Source of the DNA: Chlorops oryzae
Lineage: Eukaryota > Arthropoda > Insecta > Diptera > Chloropidae
Assembly: GCA_020466095.1 (NCBI GenBank)
Contig: CM035807.1
Span: forward strand, 52,666,752 to 52,730,751
Length of the DNA stretch: 64,000 bases
Reading direction: 5' to 3'
Shown: piece by piece, positions 9,792-19,410 of the stretch
Layout: each line of letters starts with the position of its first letter
Position numbering within the stretch: position 1 is the first letter of the stretch
Made by a program: the position numbers and the translations under genes
The notes under the pieces: generated by a model
Database searches by the model: none
Seen by the model: only the letters and a program-made list of their open reading frames with translations
What the model was told of the DNA's origin: nothing

Positions 9792-10230
9792 TTAAACGTC
9801 TGAGTTTTCTGATCTTTCTAGGTATCGTTTATGTATTGTTCTTATGCTATCTTTCTTTTTTATTTCTGGTATGATATCTTGTTTTATTTCTACTTTAACG
9901 GATTTTCTTTTTAGTAATATAAAAAATACTATGATGCTTCCTACAATTAAAAAAAGAAGTGTTCCGCTAAAACCATATGACATGTTCTGGTGGAATTGAA
10001 GTTCTTTTATAAATGGTCTGTTCTTAAAGCTGTTTACTACTATATCTTCAAATATGATAGGTGTATTATTGAAATTTGATGTCGAATTTTCTGCACAAAA
10101 ATATTTCTCCTCCATAATTGACTTCATATTAAAGAAATTTTCATTTCCTATGGTTATACTGCAATTGGAGAAGGTAATAAGGGCGTTATTATCTACCGAG
10201 AGCTTTTCGGCATTGCTTGTTCAGTTTGTG
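9792..10230 (-). pseudogene. C-terminal remnant of an envelope-like membrane protein (E2-B)
   Basis: A 111-codon open segment (9792-10127), extended upstream to about 10230 by an ITFSNCSITI block, looks like the end of an insect retroviral/baculovirus F-like envelope: ectodomain stub, a strong transmembrane segment (GTLLFLIVGSIIVFFILL, about 9923-9985), then a basic cytoplasmic tail. Position downstream of pol fits env. The N-terminal half is missing and upstream stops (about 10170-10250) interrupt it. Homology is judged from layout and short motifs only; another type I membrane protein is possible. Confidence 0.55.
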
Positions 10231-10282
10231 GAAAGGGAAAACTTATAATTTTCTAGCTTTTCGTTTCTTTTACTTCATCGTT

Positions 10283-11020
10283 TTATTCTTGATTTTTATC
10301 GGTTGGCAGGTAATGAATGGACAATGCTTTTACTAAAAAGTTGTAGTGTTGGATGCAATTGACGGCATGCGCTCGCTCTTGGCGAATTTTATTTATTATT
10401 TTTCGAATGTTGTATTTCAGACCTGCTGTTAGAGTGTCAATGGCTATGTCCAGCGCAATCAGTGTGCCGGTTCGGCCGACGCCTGCGCTACAATGTATGA
10501 CCATTTTTGAATATCTATTTTTATTTTCATAGATTTTTTGCTGTGCTTTTATCTGTAACCAGAAAATTAGTAGAGCATATGTATTTGGTGTGCCGTTATC
10601 GGGCCAACCTGTATATTGCCAATGATTGATGATTCTTGATTGTTTTGTTTTCAGATTTTTCAATTCTATTTGGGATTTAACACTTTTTCTGTTCACTATT
10701 CTGTCTAAAGTTTTAACATTGAAGTTTTCTGTTTTAATTATGTCATTTCTTCTCTTTCCCCAATATTGGTAACATTTTTTCTGCTCATGTTCAAGGACTT
10801 TCGTTAGCATGGACCCTGTGTTGCAATGTATTCTTTTTTTCTAAAAAACCCATCAACATAATTGGCGTGAATGTAGTCCTGCTTATGTCTGTTAGGTAGT
10901 TTCACCCTACTGTGATCAAGACAGGGGACATTTGAATATCTGTTTTTTGGGTTGTTTTTTAGGAAATTTTTTATGTTTGCTTGGTCCACTAGTTCTGGGA
11001 GAGTGAAATATTCTTCCGCA
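10283..11020 (-). pseudogene. Classical protein tyrosine phosphatase domain, one deletion (E2-B)
   Basis: A nearly complete ~240-residue PTP domain following integrase. In order: EEYFTLP (about 11000-11020), [27 protein letters not shown], [64-bp deletion at about 10810], [17 protein letters not shown], a GWPDNGTP loop (about 10590-10620) with the general-acid Asp, and the P-loop HCSAGVGRTGT (10467-10499) with catalytic Cys and Arg, then QERAHAVNCIQHYNFL. The deletion removes DFWxMIW and shifts the frame; E2-A keeps it. Active-site residues are otherwise intact. Similar PTPs are known in insects as receptor and cytosolic enzymes and as captured genes in bracoviruses. Downstream it is followed by the Env-like remnant. 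Confidence 0.9.
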
Positions 11021-11151
11021 ACCTTTTCATCGTTTGAAATTATTCTCTCATGATTACACTTTTCCGTTGGTGTTGTTACATGTTCTACGATATACGTTTT
11101 CTCCTTTTTACTTTGGTCTAATTTTATCAAATTTTTGTGGTAGGTTTTCTT
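11021..11151 (-). pseudogene. Linker between integrase and PTP (E2-B)
   Basis: Open segment from the integrase C-terminus (YHKNL...) to the PTP start, in the same frame as pol except for one TAA (about 11152-11154, AAA to TAA relative to E2-A). It carries no motif I recognise. Confidence 0.6.
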
Positions 11152-12906
11152 TTATCCCTTAATAAGTAATCGTACATTTGCCGGAGAAGGTATGGAAATT
11201 ATTTGAAATGGTCCCTCCCAAATGGGTGAAAATTTATTTTGTCTATTTTGATTTTTTAACCAAACTTTATCTCCTATTTTGAACTTTCTTTCTTTTGAAT
11301 TTTTGTCATAATATATCTTTGACTTTTCTTTTGCAGATTTTTGATTTTGTCTAACAATTTTATAGCTTCTTTGAATTTGGTACTTCAAAATTTTGCTATA
11401 ATCGTCGGGATTATACAAAGGACCCGGTTTATGCTTTAATTTAATTGGAATTTCGAAATCGAAGCCTAAAAGTGTTCTACTGGGTGTTTGTTTTGTGGAT
11501 GAATGTATTGTGTTGTTATGCACGTGCATAGCGTGGTGCAACCATTCATCCCAATTCGTGCCATCCTCATTGACAAAATTTCGAAGGAATTCCGCAAGGG
11601 GCCGGTGACTTCTTTCAAGAGCACCATTGGCTTGCGGGTGGTATGGCGAAGTTTGCGATTTTTTAATGCCAAGAATTTTGCAAACTTCTTGAAATAAAAC
11701 GGAAGTAAAATTTGTACCATTGCCTGTTATTAACACTTTAGGGATATTAAATTTGGCAATTATTTCATTAAAAAAGGCTCTTGCCACAGTTGATGCTTCG
11801 GCATCTGGTATGGCTACGCAAATGAAATATTTAGAAAAATCGTCTAAAAATGTAAGTATGTATTTATTCCCTCTTGATGAGAGCGGAAGCGGACCAACTA
11901 TATCCATGAATACTTTATCAAACGGTCTGTGGGGAGTATTGGTTATAGCCATAGGCAATTTTTCTACGCGGGAACTTTTATTCTTTTGGCAAAGTTGGCA
12001 TGAGTCTATGTAATCTTTTATGTGCTTCTGCATGCCTTCCCATTTAAATTGTTTTCTGACACGAAAGTATGTTTTCAAAAACCCTTTATGGCCTCCTATT
12101 GGACTGTCATGGAAAATTTTTATAATTTTTTGTATCTCTGTTGGATCCGTTATCACAACTGCCGTATCTTCGTTATAATTCTCACTCGGGCTTACAGTTG
12201 TTGACGTATCGAATTCTTCTGGTTTTGTTTTTGAAATTGATCTGGTTACTACTGCTATTGGTGTTTCTGAATTTGGGAGTCTACTTAGTGCATCTGCATT
12301 AAGGTTATTCTTTCCGGGTTTGTAAAGGATTTCAAAATCGTATTCTAAAAGTTTCAATCGAAAACGGCCCAATCTGGTATCTTGGTCTTTTAAATTCGCT
12401 ATGCCTTTAAGTGGTTTATGGTCGGTATAAATTTTGAAATGTTTGCCCAATAGGTATGTTCTAAAATTTTTAACTGCCCAAACTATTGCCAAAAATTCTT
12501 TTTCTATCGTGGAATATCGTTTTTCGGTTGCACTGAGTGCTCTACTGGCATAGTATATTGGCAGATCCTGTCCTGGCTCACCTTGCGACAATACTGCACC
12601 TAATGCTTCGTTGCTGGCGTCTGTTGTAAGAATAAATAACTTTTCAAAATCAGGATATTGTAGTATAGGGGGGCTTGTCACTGCCCCTTTCAATTTCTCC
12701 ATTGCGTCTTGGCAATGCTTATTCCAAATAAATTTCTCTTCTTTAAATAGTGATTCATGTTCTGCGCCCTCGAGTCTGTTTCGTAAAAAGGGGTCCTGAA
12801 TACCAAAAATAAATTTATTTTTTCCTAATTTCTGGTAGTCGTGTAGCAATGCTACTGCTTCAGTACGGTTCCACAATTCCCTAATAAGCTCTTCGGCTTC
12901 ACGCAA
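11152..12906 (-). CDS. Gag C-terminus / RNase H / integrase fusion ORF (E2-B)
   Basis: 584 codons, almost identical to 200-2191. The same Gag-to-RNase H junction and the same Asp-to-Gly change in the integrase core (GGC, 11722-11724) are present, so both predate the duplication. It ends at a TAA created by one substitution; E2-A reads through at this place into the PTP. The upstream frame is continuous with gag through one TAA. Confidence 0.88.
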   Translation of the reverse strand: MREAEELIRELWNRTEAVALLHDYQKLGKNKFIFGIQDPFLRNRLEGAEHESLFKEEKFIWNKHCQDAMEKLKGAVTSPPILQYPDFEKLFILTTDASNEALGAVLSQGEPGQDLPIYYASRALSATEKRYSTIEKEFLAIVWAVKNFRTYLLGKHFKIYTDHKPLKGIANLKDQDTRLGRFRLKLLEYDFEILYKPGKNNLNADALSRLPNSETPIAVVTRSISKTKPEEFDTSTTVSPSENYNEDTAVVITDPTEIQKIIKIFHDSPIGGHKGFLKTYFRVRKQFKWEGMQKHIKDYIDSCQLCQKNKSSRVEKLPMAITNTPHRPFDKVFMDIVGPLPLSSRGNKYILTFLDDFSKYFICVAIPDAEASTVARAFFNEIIAKFNIPKVLITGNGTNFTSVLFQEVCKILGIKKSQTSPYHPQANGALERSHRPLAEFLRNFVNEDGTNWDEWLHHAMHVHNNTIHSSTKQTPSRTLLGFDFEIPIKLKHKPGPLYNPDDYSKILKYQIQRSYKIVRQNQKSAKEKSKIYYDKNSKERKFKIGDKVWLKNQNRQNKFSPIWEGPFQIISIPSPANVRLLIKG

Positions 12907-12987
12907 TAAAGATTCTATCTTCCTATCAAACTCCGAAACCTTCTCAGTACTCTGCTGCTTTGCGAAAGCAATTTCATATCTGATTGT

Positions 12988-14010
12988 TTATAAGCTTCGT
13001 TTTTTCAAAAATTCTGATTTTATGACGTCATTTAACTCATCCAGATTGTTTATTATTCTCTTTGAGACAATTTCGTAAGCTTTGCCTGCTAGTCTGTTTT
13101 TTATGCAACCAAGTGTGTCGCTTATATTGCTGTTCCCTACTACGCTTTTCAATAATCCAATTCCATTAACAAATCTATCAACTTCTAGATATAAATCGGC
13201 ATTGTTAGTGCCTGAAAAATATGGAACGAGGTTATTTACTTTTCCCATCAATTCGTCTACCTGCATATTGGTGGCCATATTTATACGTATTGTATGATGG
13301 GATGGGGAGGATGTTGGGATAGTTAGATTATCGGTGCTGGGGCTAGTTGTCTTGATTGTAGGAATAATATACTGAGCAGTAGTTGTGGGTGTTAAGGAAT
13401 TTTCGTTAAGTGGAACTACGTTTTGAACTGTGGGGAGAGCGAGATTATCTGTGTTTGAGCTAGTTGTCCTAAGTTTTCGCGCTTGGCTTGGGTTAGGAGA
13501 GGCTGCGGTGTTACAAACGTTTTTTAATGCTGTCTTAAGCTGTTTAACTTCCTGTTTCAAATATCTAACTTCCTCCTCGCTTTCCTTTAAGCGTGCTTTG
13601 TCTTTTTCTACTGTTTCTGCTAACTTATTACCGACGGCCTTACTTAGTGATTCTCTTAGTTTTTGGTTATCTCTTTCAGATTCGTCAACCAAATTATTCT
13701 GTACGTCAATCTGTGCTCTTAATTTTTTGCACTCTCTTGTTAAACCCTGTATTGACTCTTCTAGTATCTGAATTTTTTTCTCTGTGGCCTGTTCCGAAAC
13801 ACTTACTGAATTTTTGATTTGATTAATTAAAAACGTAGCTTCCCCTAATTTTGAAAATTGACCCAGCACTGCTTGATCCTTTACTAATTTCGAAACTTCC
13901 TTGCTCAAAATTGATTCTCGTGCTAACTCCCTTGCTTCTCTAAGAACTTCTTCGGAATCAGTTTCGAATAATTTTAGTTTGTCTTTTAACGCATCTAGTT
14001 CTTTGGCCAT
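12988..14010 (-). CDS. Gag with long N-terminal coiled coil (E2-B)
   Basis: 340 residues, same as 2273-3295: coiled coil 1-165, Ser/Thr-rich linker, capsid-like segment, TAA at the same codon. ATG at 14008-14010. Confidence 0.85.
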   Translation of the reverse strand: MAKELDALKDKLKLFETDSEEVLREARELARESILSKEVSKLVKDQAVLGQFSKLGEATFLINQIKNSVSVSEQATEKKIQILEESIQGLTRECKKLRAQIDVQNNLVDESERDNQKLRESLSKAVGNKLAETVEKDKARLKESEEEVRYLKQEVKQLKTALKNVCNTAASPNPSQARKLRTTSSNTDNLALPTVQNVVPLNENSLTPTTTAQYIIPTIKTTSPSTDNLTIPTSSPSHHTIRINMATNMQVDELMGKVNNLVPYFSGTNNADLYLEVDRFVNGIGLLKSVVGNSNISDTLGCIKNRLAGKAYEIVSKRIINNLDELNDVIKSEFLKKRSL

Positions 14011-14090
14011 AAGGTTTAATTATATTTACCGTAAAACCAAAAATAATAAGCAGGGACTCAATGTGGTTATAGTAAATAATTTTCTGTTGT

Positions 14091-14099
14091 ACTTACCAT
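14091..14099 (-). promoter_or_regulatory. Leader ATG abutting splice donor (E2-B)
   Basis: ATG (14097-14099) followed by GTAAGT (14091-14096), as in E2-A. Confidence 0.65.
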
Positions 14100-14385
14100 T
14101 TTAATTTTAGTTATTCTTCGCCACATTGCTTGGTGAAATCGTTGATTTAAATTTCTTGTCCTTGGTAACTGCTACTGTTGATTCTCGTAAAACAAATATT
14201 ATTTCAATACTTCTGCCCAGACGCCAGGATTCAAAAAATATTTACTTGCGTTAAAAAATATTGACCTGTGTTTTACCATACAATCGTGCTAATGAATTGA
14301 TCGGCTGTTTTTGGTAGCAACTAGCGATCAATATAATTTTGTTCAAAGCTTTGAGGAAACTGAGTTCTCATCCAACTGAAAGTCA

Positions 14386-14405
14386 GTCGAATACCGGCTG
14401 CGCCA
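14386..14405 (-). promoter_or_regulatory. Primer-binding site of E2-B
   Basis: Minus strand TGGCGCAGCCGGTATTCGAC, 5 bases from the LTR; tRNA-Ser-like as in E2-A. Confidence 0.75.
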
Positions 14406-14410
14406 AATAA

Positions 14411-15255
14411 TGTTGGGATCTAAGGAAGTGAAGCGCTCAGACGGGGTCGAGCGTATAAACGTTCCTTTATTCCAATGCTGAGGTATAGGAAACCAAGCGC
14501 TCAGACAGTGTCGAGCGTATAATAGTCCCTATATTTCCTTTTAAATAAAAGATTGTATCTAAGGTTTAATCCTTTTATTTAATGTTTGAATCCTTAGGTC
14601 TAAACAGAATTACTTATCCTAACTTGAAACTGTCCTATGCTTCCGACGTCGTGGCCCGTGGGTGAGTACGCTCGCAGAAGAAGTCCTCTTCCAGTTGACG
14701 AAGCTTCGTTTATATAGGTCAATATTGCTGATCTTGCAATATTGGAAATTCCCACTGTCCGCGATCGTCGTGGATTCTTCCCGAACACATTGCATAAGCT
14801 TGACCGCGACCTTCACCCGCAATTGTACCAACATTGCCATATTGTTGTTGTTGCTACATGAAGCTATTCCGAGGTTCCTATTGCTTCTTTTGTAGTTGTT
14901 ATTGTTGTTGCCAGCGATCGGATTGCAATTGTGCATTCGCTGTGCCAGTGCTGAGATTAGACAATCGTGCATATACGGTGCCTGTATTGTTGTTGCTAGC
15001 TGTCGCCCTGCAAATGCATGCACCGTGTTTGTGCTTAATGCTCTTGTAATTACCAGCGATCGGGTTGCGCATATGCTTATGCTCGTGCTGGTGTTGTTGT
15101 TGTAGTAGCCAAACTGTCTCTGTCAGCGGTTTTCGCTAGCCGCTGCTTTTCAGTAGCATGGAATCACCTTGAAGTAGAAACTCATGAATGCAGGTCACTG
15201 CCTTTTGTTTTCCGTTTAAGGTGACCACATGTGAGTTTGGGAGAGACTCACAACA
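14411..15255 (-). repeat. 5' LTR of E2-B (845 bp)
   Basis: TGTTG...CAACA termini; nearly identical to 3751-4595, including the 142-bp block missing from the 3' LTR. Flanked on the right by GGTA. Confidence 0.93.
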
Positions 15256-16960
15256 GGTACAACGTAAAATATTAGCTCGAAACATTGTCCGTCGATGACA
15301 CAATCAGCTTTAATTTTTTCAAACGGCTTTATTCTATTTTCACTTTTGTTTTTCCCAAAACCAACCAAGTAGATGTTTGATTCCATTAGCTTTGTATTTT
15401 GCAGTCCTTCGAAAACGTCATGTGAAATTATATTGAATTTACTTCCGGTGTCGAATAATGCAATCACGCTTGTTCCTTTTATTTCGATTCGTTTCTTCAT
15501 AATATCTTTCGGTTCGCATACACATCACACATTCGAATCATTTTGCTTCTTTAGACAGCTCTTAGCTAAATGACCGAAATCGTTTTAAGCAAAACATTTT
15601 GTTCCTTTTCCTTAATTTACACAATCCGACGACTTGTGTCCACTCGCGCCGCAATTATAGCAATTGATTTTGCTTGTGTTTTTACTGTTTTGTTTTGATT
15701 TCTCACTCTGTGTCATTTTCTCATTATTCGTACTCTTCTTACTGTCAACGTACGTTGTTTTCTTGCTTTCATCACTCTCCGGTTTAGTTTTCGAACGAAT
15801 TAGTTCATAACATTTCAGTTTTTTCGTAAACTCTTTTAAGTTTCGTGCGCGGTACAAAATTACTTTATTTGAAGTTGAATCTCTTACACCGTCAATTGTA
15901 TATTGCATTAAAGCATCGTCGTCTATGTTGCCGTTTACAGCAATTCCCTTCATTCTGAAAAAGTACTCTCTCACATTTTCATCTTTGTTTATTTTTATTT
16001 CCGAAAGTTGCTTATGTATTTGCGCACTGTTGATGACTGTGTCGAATTCTTGTAGAAGTGCTTCTCTTAATTTATACCACGTCGTTACACCTCTTTCGCA
16101 ATTAATAAATAACTTTGCAACTCCTTTCAGCGATTTCTTTGCAAACACATACTTTTGCAAATTGTCCCAGAGCATAATGTCAGCTGTTTCTTCAAAGTCT
16201 CGAATCCAGAATCTATTTGGAATATTTTCGCCGTCGAATGGTCGTATTGAATCTTCGATGTCTCTGAAGTTGACTGTGAAACGCACAGGCATAATATGGT
16301 TGTCTCCTTCTAACGAATGGGATCGCGGTTTACCCAATACACTACGGTTATAGTCTCCAATGATCTCGCTATTTCCACTCTGCAATATTCGGCGATTTGT
16401 TTGAGTTCGCTGTATGTTGTTACTTGTAGTAACCAATTTTGCTTCGTTGTCGTCTTATTCTTTCGCTAGATCGAGCGGATGTTTGAAGTTGTGGTTGCGA
16501 AGTCGCCTTATTACTGTATTAAGGAACACATTGTTCTCGCTGCTGAAAAGAGAATGTGTATGAATCGGTTCTTTATCGTCGTTTTGTAAAAAGCGGTAAA
16601 CTTTCCTTGAATCCTCTTCTGCGTCGTCGTCTTCGCTTTCATTGTCTTCTACACAAAAACCATCGTAGGGATTTTCTCGTTTCAAATTCGTCTTCTTAAG
16701 AAACTTGAAAATGTAAAGTGGTGTGTCTTCATCTGTGCAGTCCAAGCCCAAAATAGCACAAATCATTGCCAGATCGGATCCGTTCAAGTTCTCGTCGATG
16801 TACACTTCTGCTCGAACAGCTTACCGTCGTCGTCTTCGAACCCGCCGAAATCTCGCAATCGTTGTCTGTTGAGTCTGTTGCCCTCATTCTCAAAGATATA
16901 CTTATGAAGAGCGCAAATGTTGATTTTTGGAGACTTCTTTAACTTCTCTCGCACGTTGTC
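15256..16960 (-). pseudogene. Y element copy 2: gag and 5' part of protease
   Basis: Minus strand. Protease start (LFDTGSKFNIIS, about 15445-15470) is cut by E2-B. Gag: 15612-16436 (capsid-like, CCHC knuckle CYNCGASGHKSSDC at about 15618-15660), joined in the same frame through a single TAA (16452-16454) to 16455-16805, an acidic N-terminal region. Upstream the frame continues after a one-base shift near 16806-16815 to about 16960. A second knuckle is broken by TAA near 15587. Non-ATG starts (TTG, GTG) at the ORF edges show these are fragments of one longer gag. In the right unit the Trp near 16205 is intact, unlike copy 1. Confidence 0.83.
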
Positions 16961-17716
16961 TAAGTCAGAGATTTTTTACAAATGGCGTCGTTCATCGTCT
17001 TGGCGTCGTTTATTTCACAAGAAATTTAGGAAATAACGTCTTAAATCTTCTTTCTTTTTTCAAAGTCTACTGTTTTTTTTTTTTCGCTTCGGCTCAAAAC
17101 ATGTGTAGGTTTAAATCTTGGCTGCGCTCCCAATTTATGGGTTGAGCTACTCAAATTAACTCAAACACATTTTAACAAAACATAATTTACTTCTTTTATT
17201 TAGGATTAAAAGAAAGTATACTAAATATAAAATAAAACTTTAACACGTTATTTATTTGAATAAAAATTGACTGATAGCATGCGTCTTTTAGCGATCGTCG
17301 TCGTCGCTGCACTCAGGTCGAAGCCTCAAACTCTTCTGCTTCTCTTCTCTCATGCGAAACAGTAGACAAGTCGTTCGATGTTTATTGGGAACAGGGTTGC
17401 ATTTAAAATTTCTTCCCACATTTCTAAATGTTTTCCGGTAGTGCCGCGCTAGTTTGTCTGTGCCTTTTGTATATATTTGCTTTGTCTGCTTGTGACAGAC
17501 GATTGAGACGATTTGCTTTCTCATAAGAGCGAACTCTCCGCTCTAAACCGGTTTGATCTTTTGTGTATTTGAGTGTGTTTGTGTGTCGCGTAAATTGAAC
17601 GATGAACATGTTGAACGCACATTGAGTTTTCCGGCGTGAGATGTACGCATATCGAATGTCCTATCTTCGATTTAATAGACGTTATCACGTCAAAAATAAA
17701 TAGATAAAGAGACATT
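16961..17716 (-). other. Probable leader and 5' LTR of Y
   Basis: The stretch upstream of Y gag has no credible gene. A plausible LTR on the minus strand would start TGTCTCTTTATC near 17716 and end near 17135-17145, with TATATA near 17470. No second copy is in the window, so the borders cannot be confirmed and no convincing tRNA match follows. Confidence 0.35.
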
Positions 17717-18582
17717 GAGGATCAAACCCATACCCTTGTTCTTATTTATGTAAATATATGGAAGACTTTTGTTCGATTTGTTTGAATTTTAAACTTTTTT
17801 CTAATAAAGATATTGGTACTATTCTTAAACATGATGATTTGAAACAATAATACAGTTATATATAGGTATCAGCAACGCTGGTTTAGAAGTAATTCAAATA
17901 GCGCTCTTTACCACGCTCAATATGATATGTGTACTCTTATTATTGTACCTTCTTTTTTTTGCCGCGCACTTCATACCATCTGGAGGTATATTTGAGCCGA
18001 GTATGAACAATTTTCAGAACATCAACTTTCTTGTGAGGCCCGCTTCTCGTCAAATGTCCCATATATAAGAAATTGAAAGACGTATAATACACAACGGCTT
18101 TTTATGGGAGCTATGAACGAATCTTGGTTGGGAATAAACCCACACCACTCCTGTTTGATTCAACACCCTCCAGGAAACCCCTTCCCACCCATCATAAAAG
18201 GAACACCTTTTCAAAATAGATATAAAAGAAATCGAATTATAAGTATTTAAAAAATTTCCCCCTTTGATGGTGGGGGCGAGAGGTTTTCGTTAGCGGTTAC
18301 GATGCGTAAACAGGGTTGTTGATTCAATCCAAGTACACCAAAAAACGTCGGGTATGATACACCTTTCAATTTCTTATATATGTCAGAATTTTCACCCTTT
18401 GAAGAGAAACTTCTAAAAAGTTATAAGGGAAAGTGAAATTAAATTAAATTACATTCTACCTAAATAATCATTCTTTCAAAAGAAGAAACAAAACCAAAAA
18501 AAAATTTATCATTGAAAAGTGTAGCCTTAAAGTGATTTTTTAAAAGAAATTTTATTAAAAAAGAAAAAAATTCTTGAAAAGT
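17717..18582. other. Left flank of W; contains a MITE-like inverted-repeat element
   Basis: No gene seen. 18058-18100 and 18345-18385 are imperfect inverted repeats sharing ATATATAAGAAATTGAAAG and extending about 40 bp, enclosing about 240 bp without coding capacity. Target-site duplication is unclear. Confidence 0.5.
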
Positions 18583-18586
18583 CCAT
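18583..18586. repeat. Target-site duplication CCAT of W (left)
   Basis: CCAT here and at 60038-60041, directly outside the two W LTR ends 41 kb apart, proves that the pieces belong to one insertion. Confidence 0.92.
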
Positions 18587-19062
18587 TGTGGTGAACGAAT
18601 GACATATCAAAGCATAAAGAACAAACGCACTGAAGTCGCCGAACCTCACGCGGCGCAAAAGCATAATAAACAAATGTACTCAGAATGCCGAAGCTCACGC
18701 GGCGCATCATATTTCCAACTTGGTTCATTGCGCTTCGCACAAGTCTTATGATCGCGATAAGCACAGTACAATTTAAAGTCACTGAACCCCAAAAGTGCAT
18801 AGGGTTTGGAAAGCACTTGTTGATTCAATAAACAATACTTCGATGCATTTGGTGCGGTTAGATTCATTGACCACTTTTGCATGAAAATCGATATGTTCAT
18901 TTATCGCCGAATTTCCCTTGCTTTGAATATTGCAGACGTAAGTTATTTTGTTTAAGAAACCTTTATTTAAGCATTTTTGTAAACATCCAAAATAGTATAA
19001 AAACGAAAGATTTTGAATAAAGAAATCAGTCAGAACTTACTACTCAACCTGTTTTGACTTCA
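18587..19062 (+). repeat. 5' LTR of W (476 bp)
   Basis: TGTGGTGAAC...GACTTCA; matches the 3' LTR halves, which also total 476 bp after removing the 3-bp target duplication. TATAAAA lies at about 18997 and AATAAAG at about 19016, close together near the LTR end. Confidence 0.93.
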
Positions 19063-19078
19063 TGGCGATCCTTGCCCG
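19063..19078 (+). promoter_or_regulatory. Primer-binding site of W
   Basis: TGGCGATCCTTGCCCG directly follows the LTR. The first bases TGGCGA agree with the tRNA-Arg site of 412/mdg1 elements (from general knowledge); the remainder does not match well, so the primer is uncertain. Confidence 0.55.
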
Positions 19079-19115
19079 TTAAAACAAAAAGTTGAAAATT
19101 TTTTGAAAAATAGAA

Positions 19116-19312
19116 AGCTAGCCGCCGAAGGATTGTCTTTATCCTTACGGGCTTTGCTCACACTATCACCGAAGCTAGTCGCTGAAGGATTGTCAATATA
19201 TCCTTACGGACTAAGATTAGAATATCACCAAAGCTAGCCGCTGAAGGATTGCCATTATATCCTTACGGGCTAAGCTGAGCTAATCACCAGAGCTAGTCGC
19301 TAAAAAGCTCAA
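19116..19312 (+). repeat. Leader tandem repeats of ~58 bp with internal stems (W)
   Basis: AGCTAG(C/T)CGC starts at about 19116, 19173, 19232 and 19291 (periods 57, 59, 59; the last unit is partial). Each full unit carries AAGGAT...ATCCTT, able to form a small hairpin in the RNA leader. Confidence 0.8.
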
Positions 19313-19410
19313 GAAAATCATCAAATCCTAATGGAAAAATCTAAAAATTATCGCTGTGGCTCTGAAGAAAAGGAAAAGCTACTGAGAGTTTTGATGACTC
19401 GTACACCAGC

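Larger units (their letters stand above)
6999..15255 (-). mobile_element. E2-B: full-length non-autonomous gypsy-like element with PTP, Env remnant and Ulp1 protease
   Basis: 8.26 kb between LTRs, flanked by GGTA. Order on the minus strand: LTR (14411-15255), PBS, leader, Gag, Gag-RNase H-integrase, PTP, envelope-like transmembrane remnant, Ulp1-like protease, non-coding 3' region, polypurine tract, LTR (6999-7701). Protease and RT are deleted, so mobilisation would need a helper such as an intact E1 relative. Coding regions carry several stops and frameshifts. Confidence 0.92.
5856..16515. repeat. Second unit of a ~10.66-kb tandem segmental duplication
   Basis: Sequence 1-5855 matches about 10781-16515 in order (E2 PTP, pol, gag, LTR, Y protease and gag), with differing small indels. 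Similarity stops at 5855 and 16515 (shared ...TTATTACT, then ACTGG... versus GTATT...). Both E2 copies share the identical insertion point, so the unit was duplicated after E2 inserted into Y. Later changes: 64-bp and 55-bp deletions in the right unit, scattered substitutions. The left unit is incomplete in the window. Confidence 0.85.

Noticed and set aside
10283..11020. A host PTP gene disrupted by a retrotransposon
   Set aside because: The domain lies inside one LTR pair with matching GGTA target duplication, is continuous with the pol frame in E2-A, and has no introns or host flanks.
17288..17715. Minus-strand ORFs of 61-78 aa in the presumed Y LTR
   Set aside because: Overlap one another in different frames, and no similarity to Gag or Pol.
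18555..18900. Minus-strand ORFs of 81-84 aa, repeated near 29229-29547
   Set aside because: They fall within the W LTR and recur only because the LTR does; no domain or codon signal.
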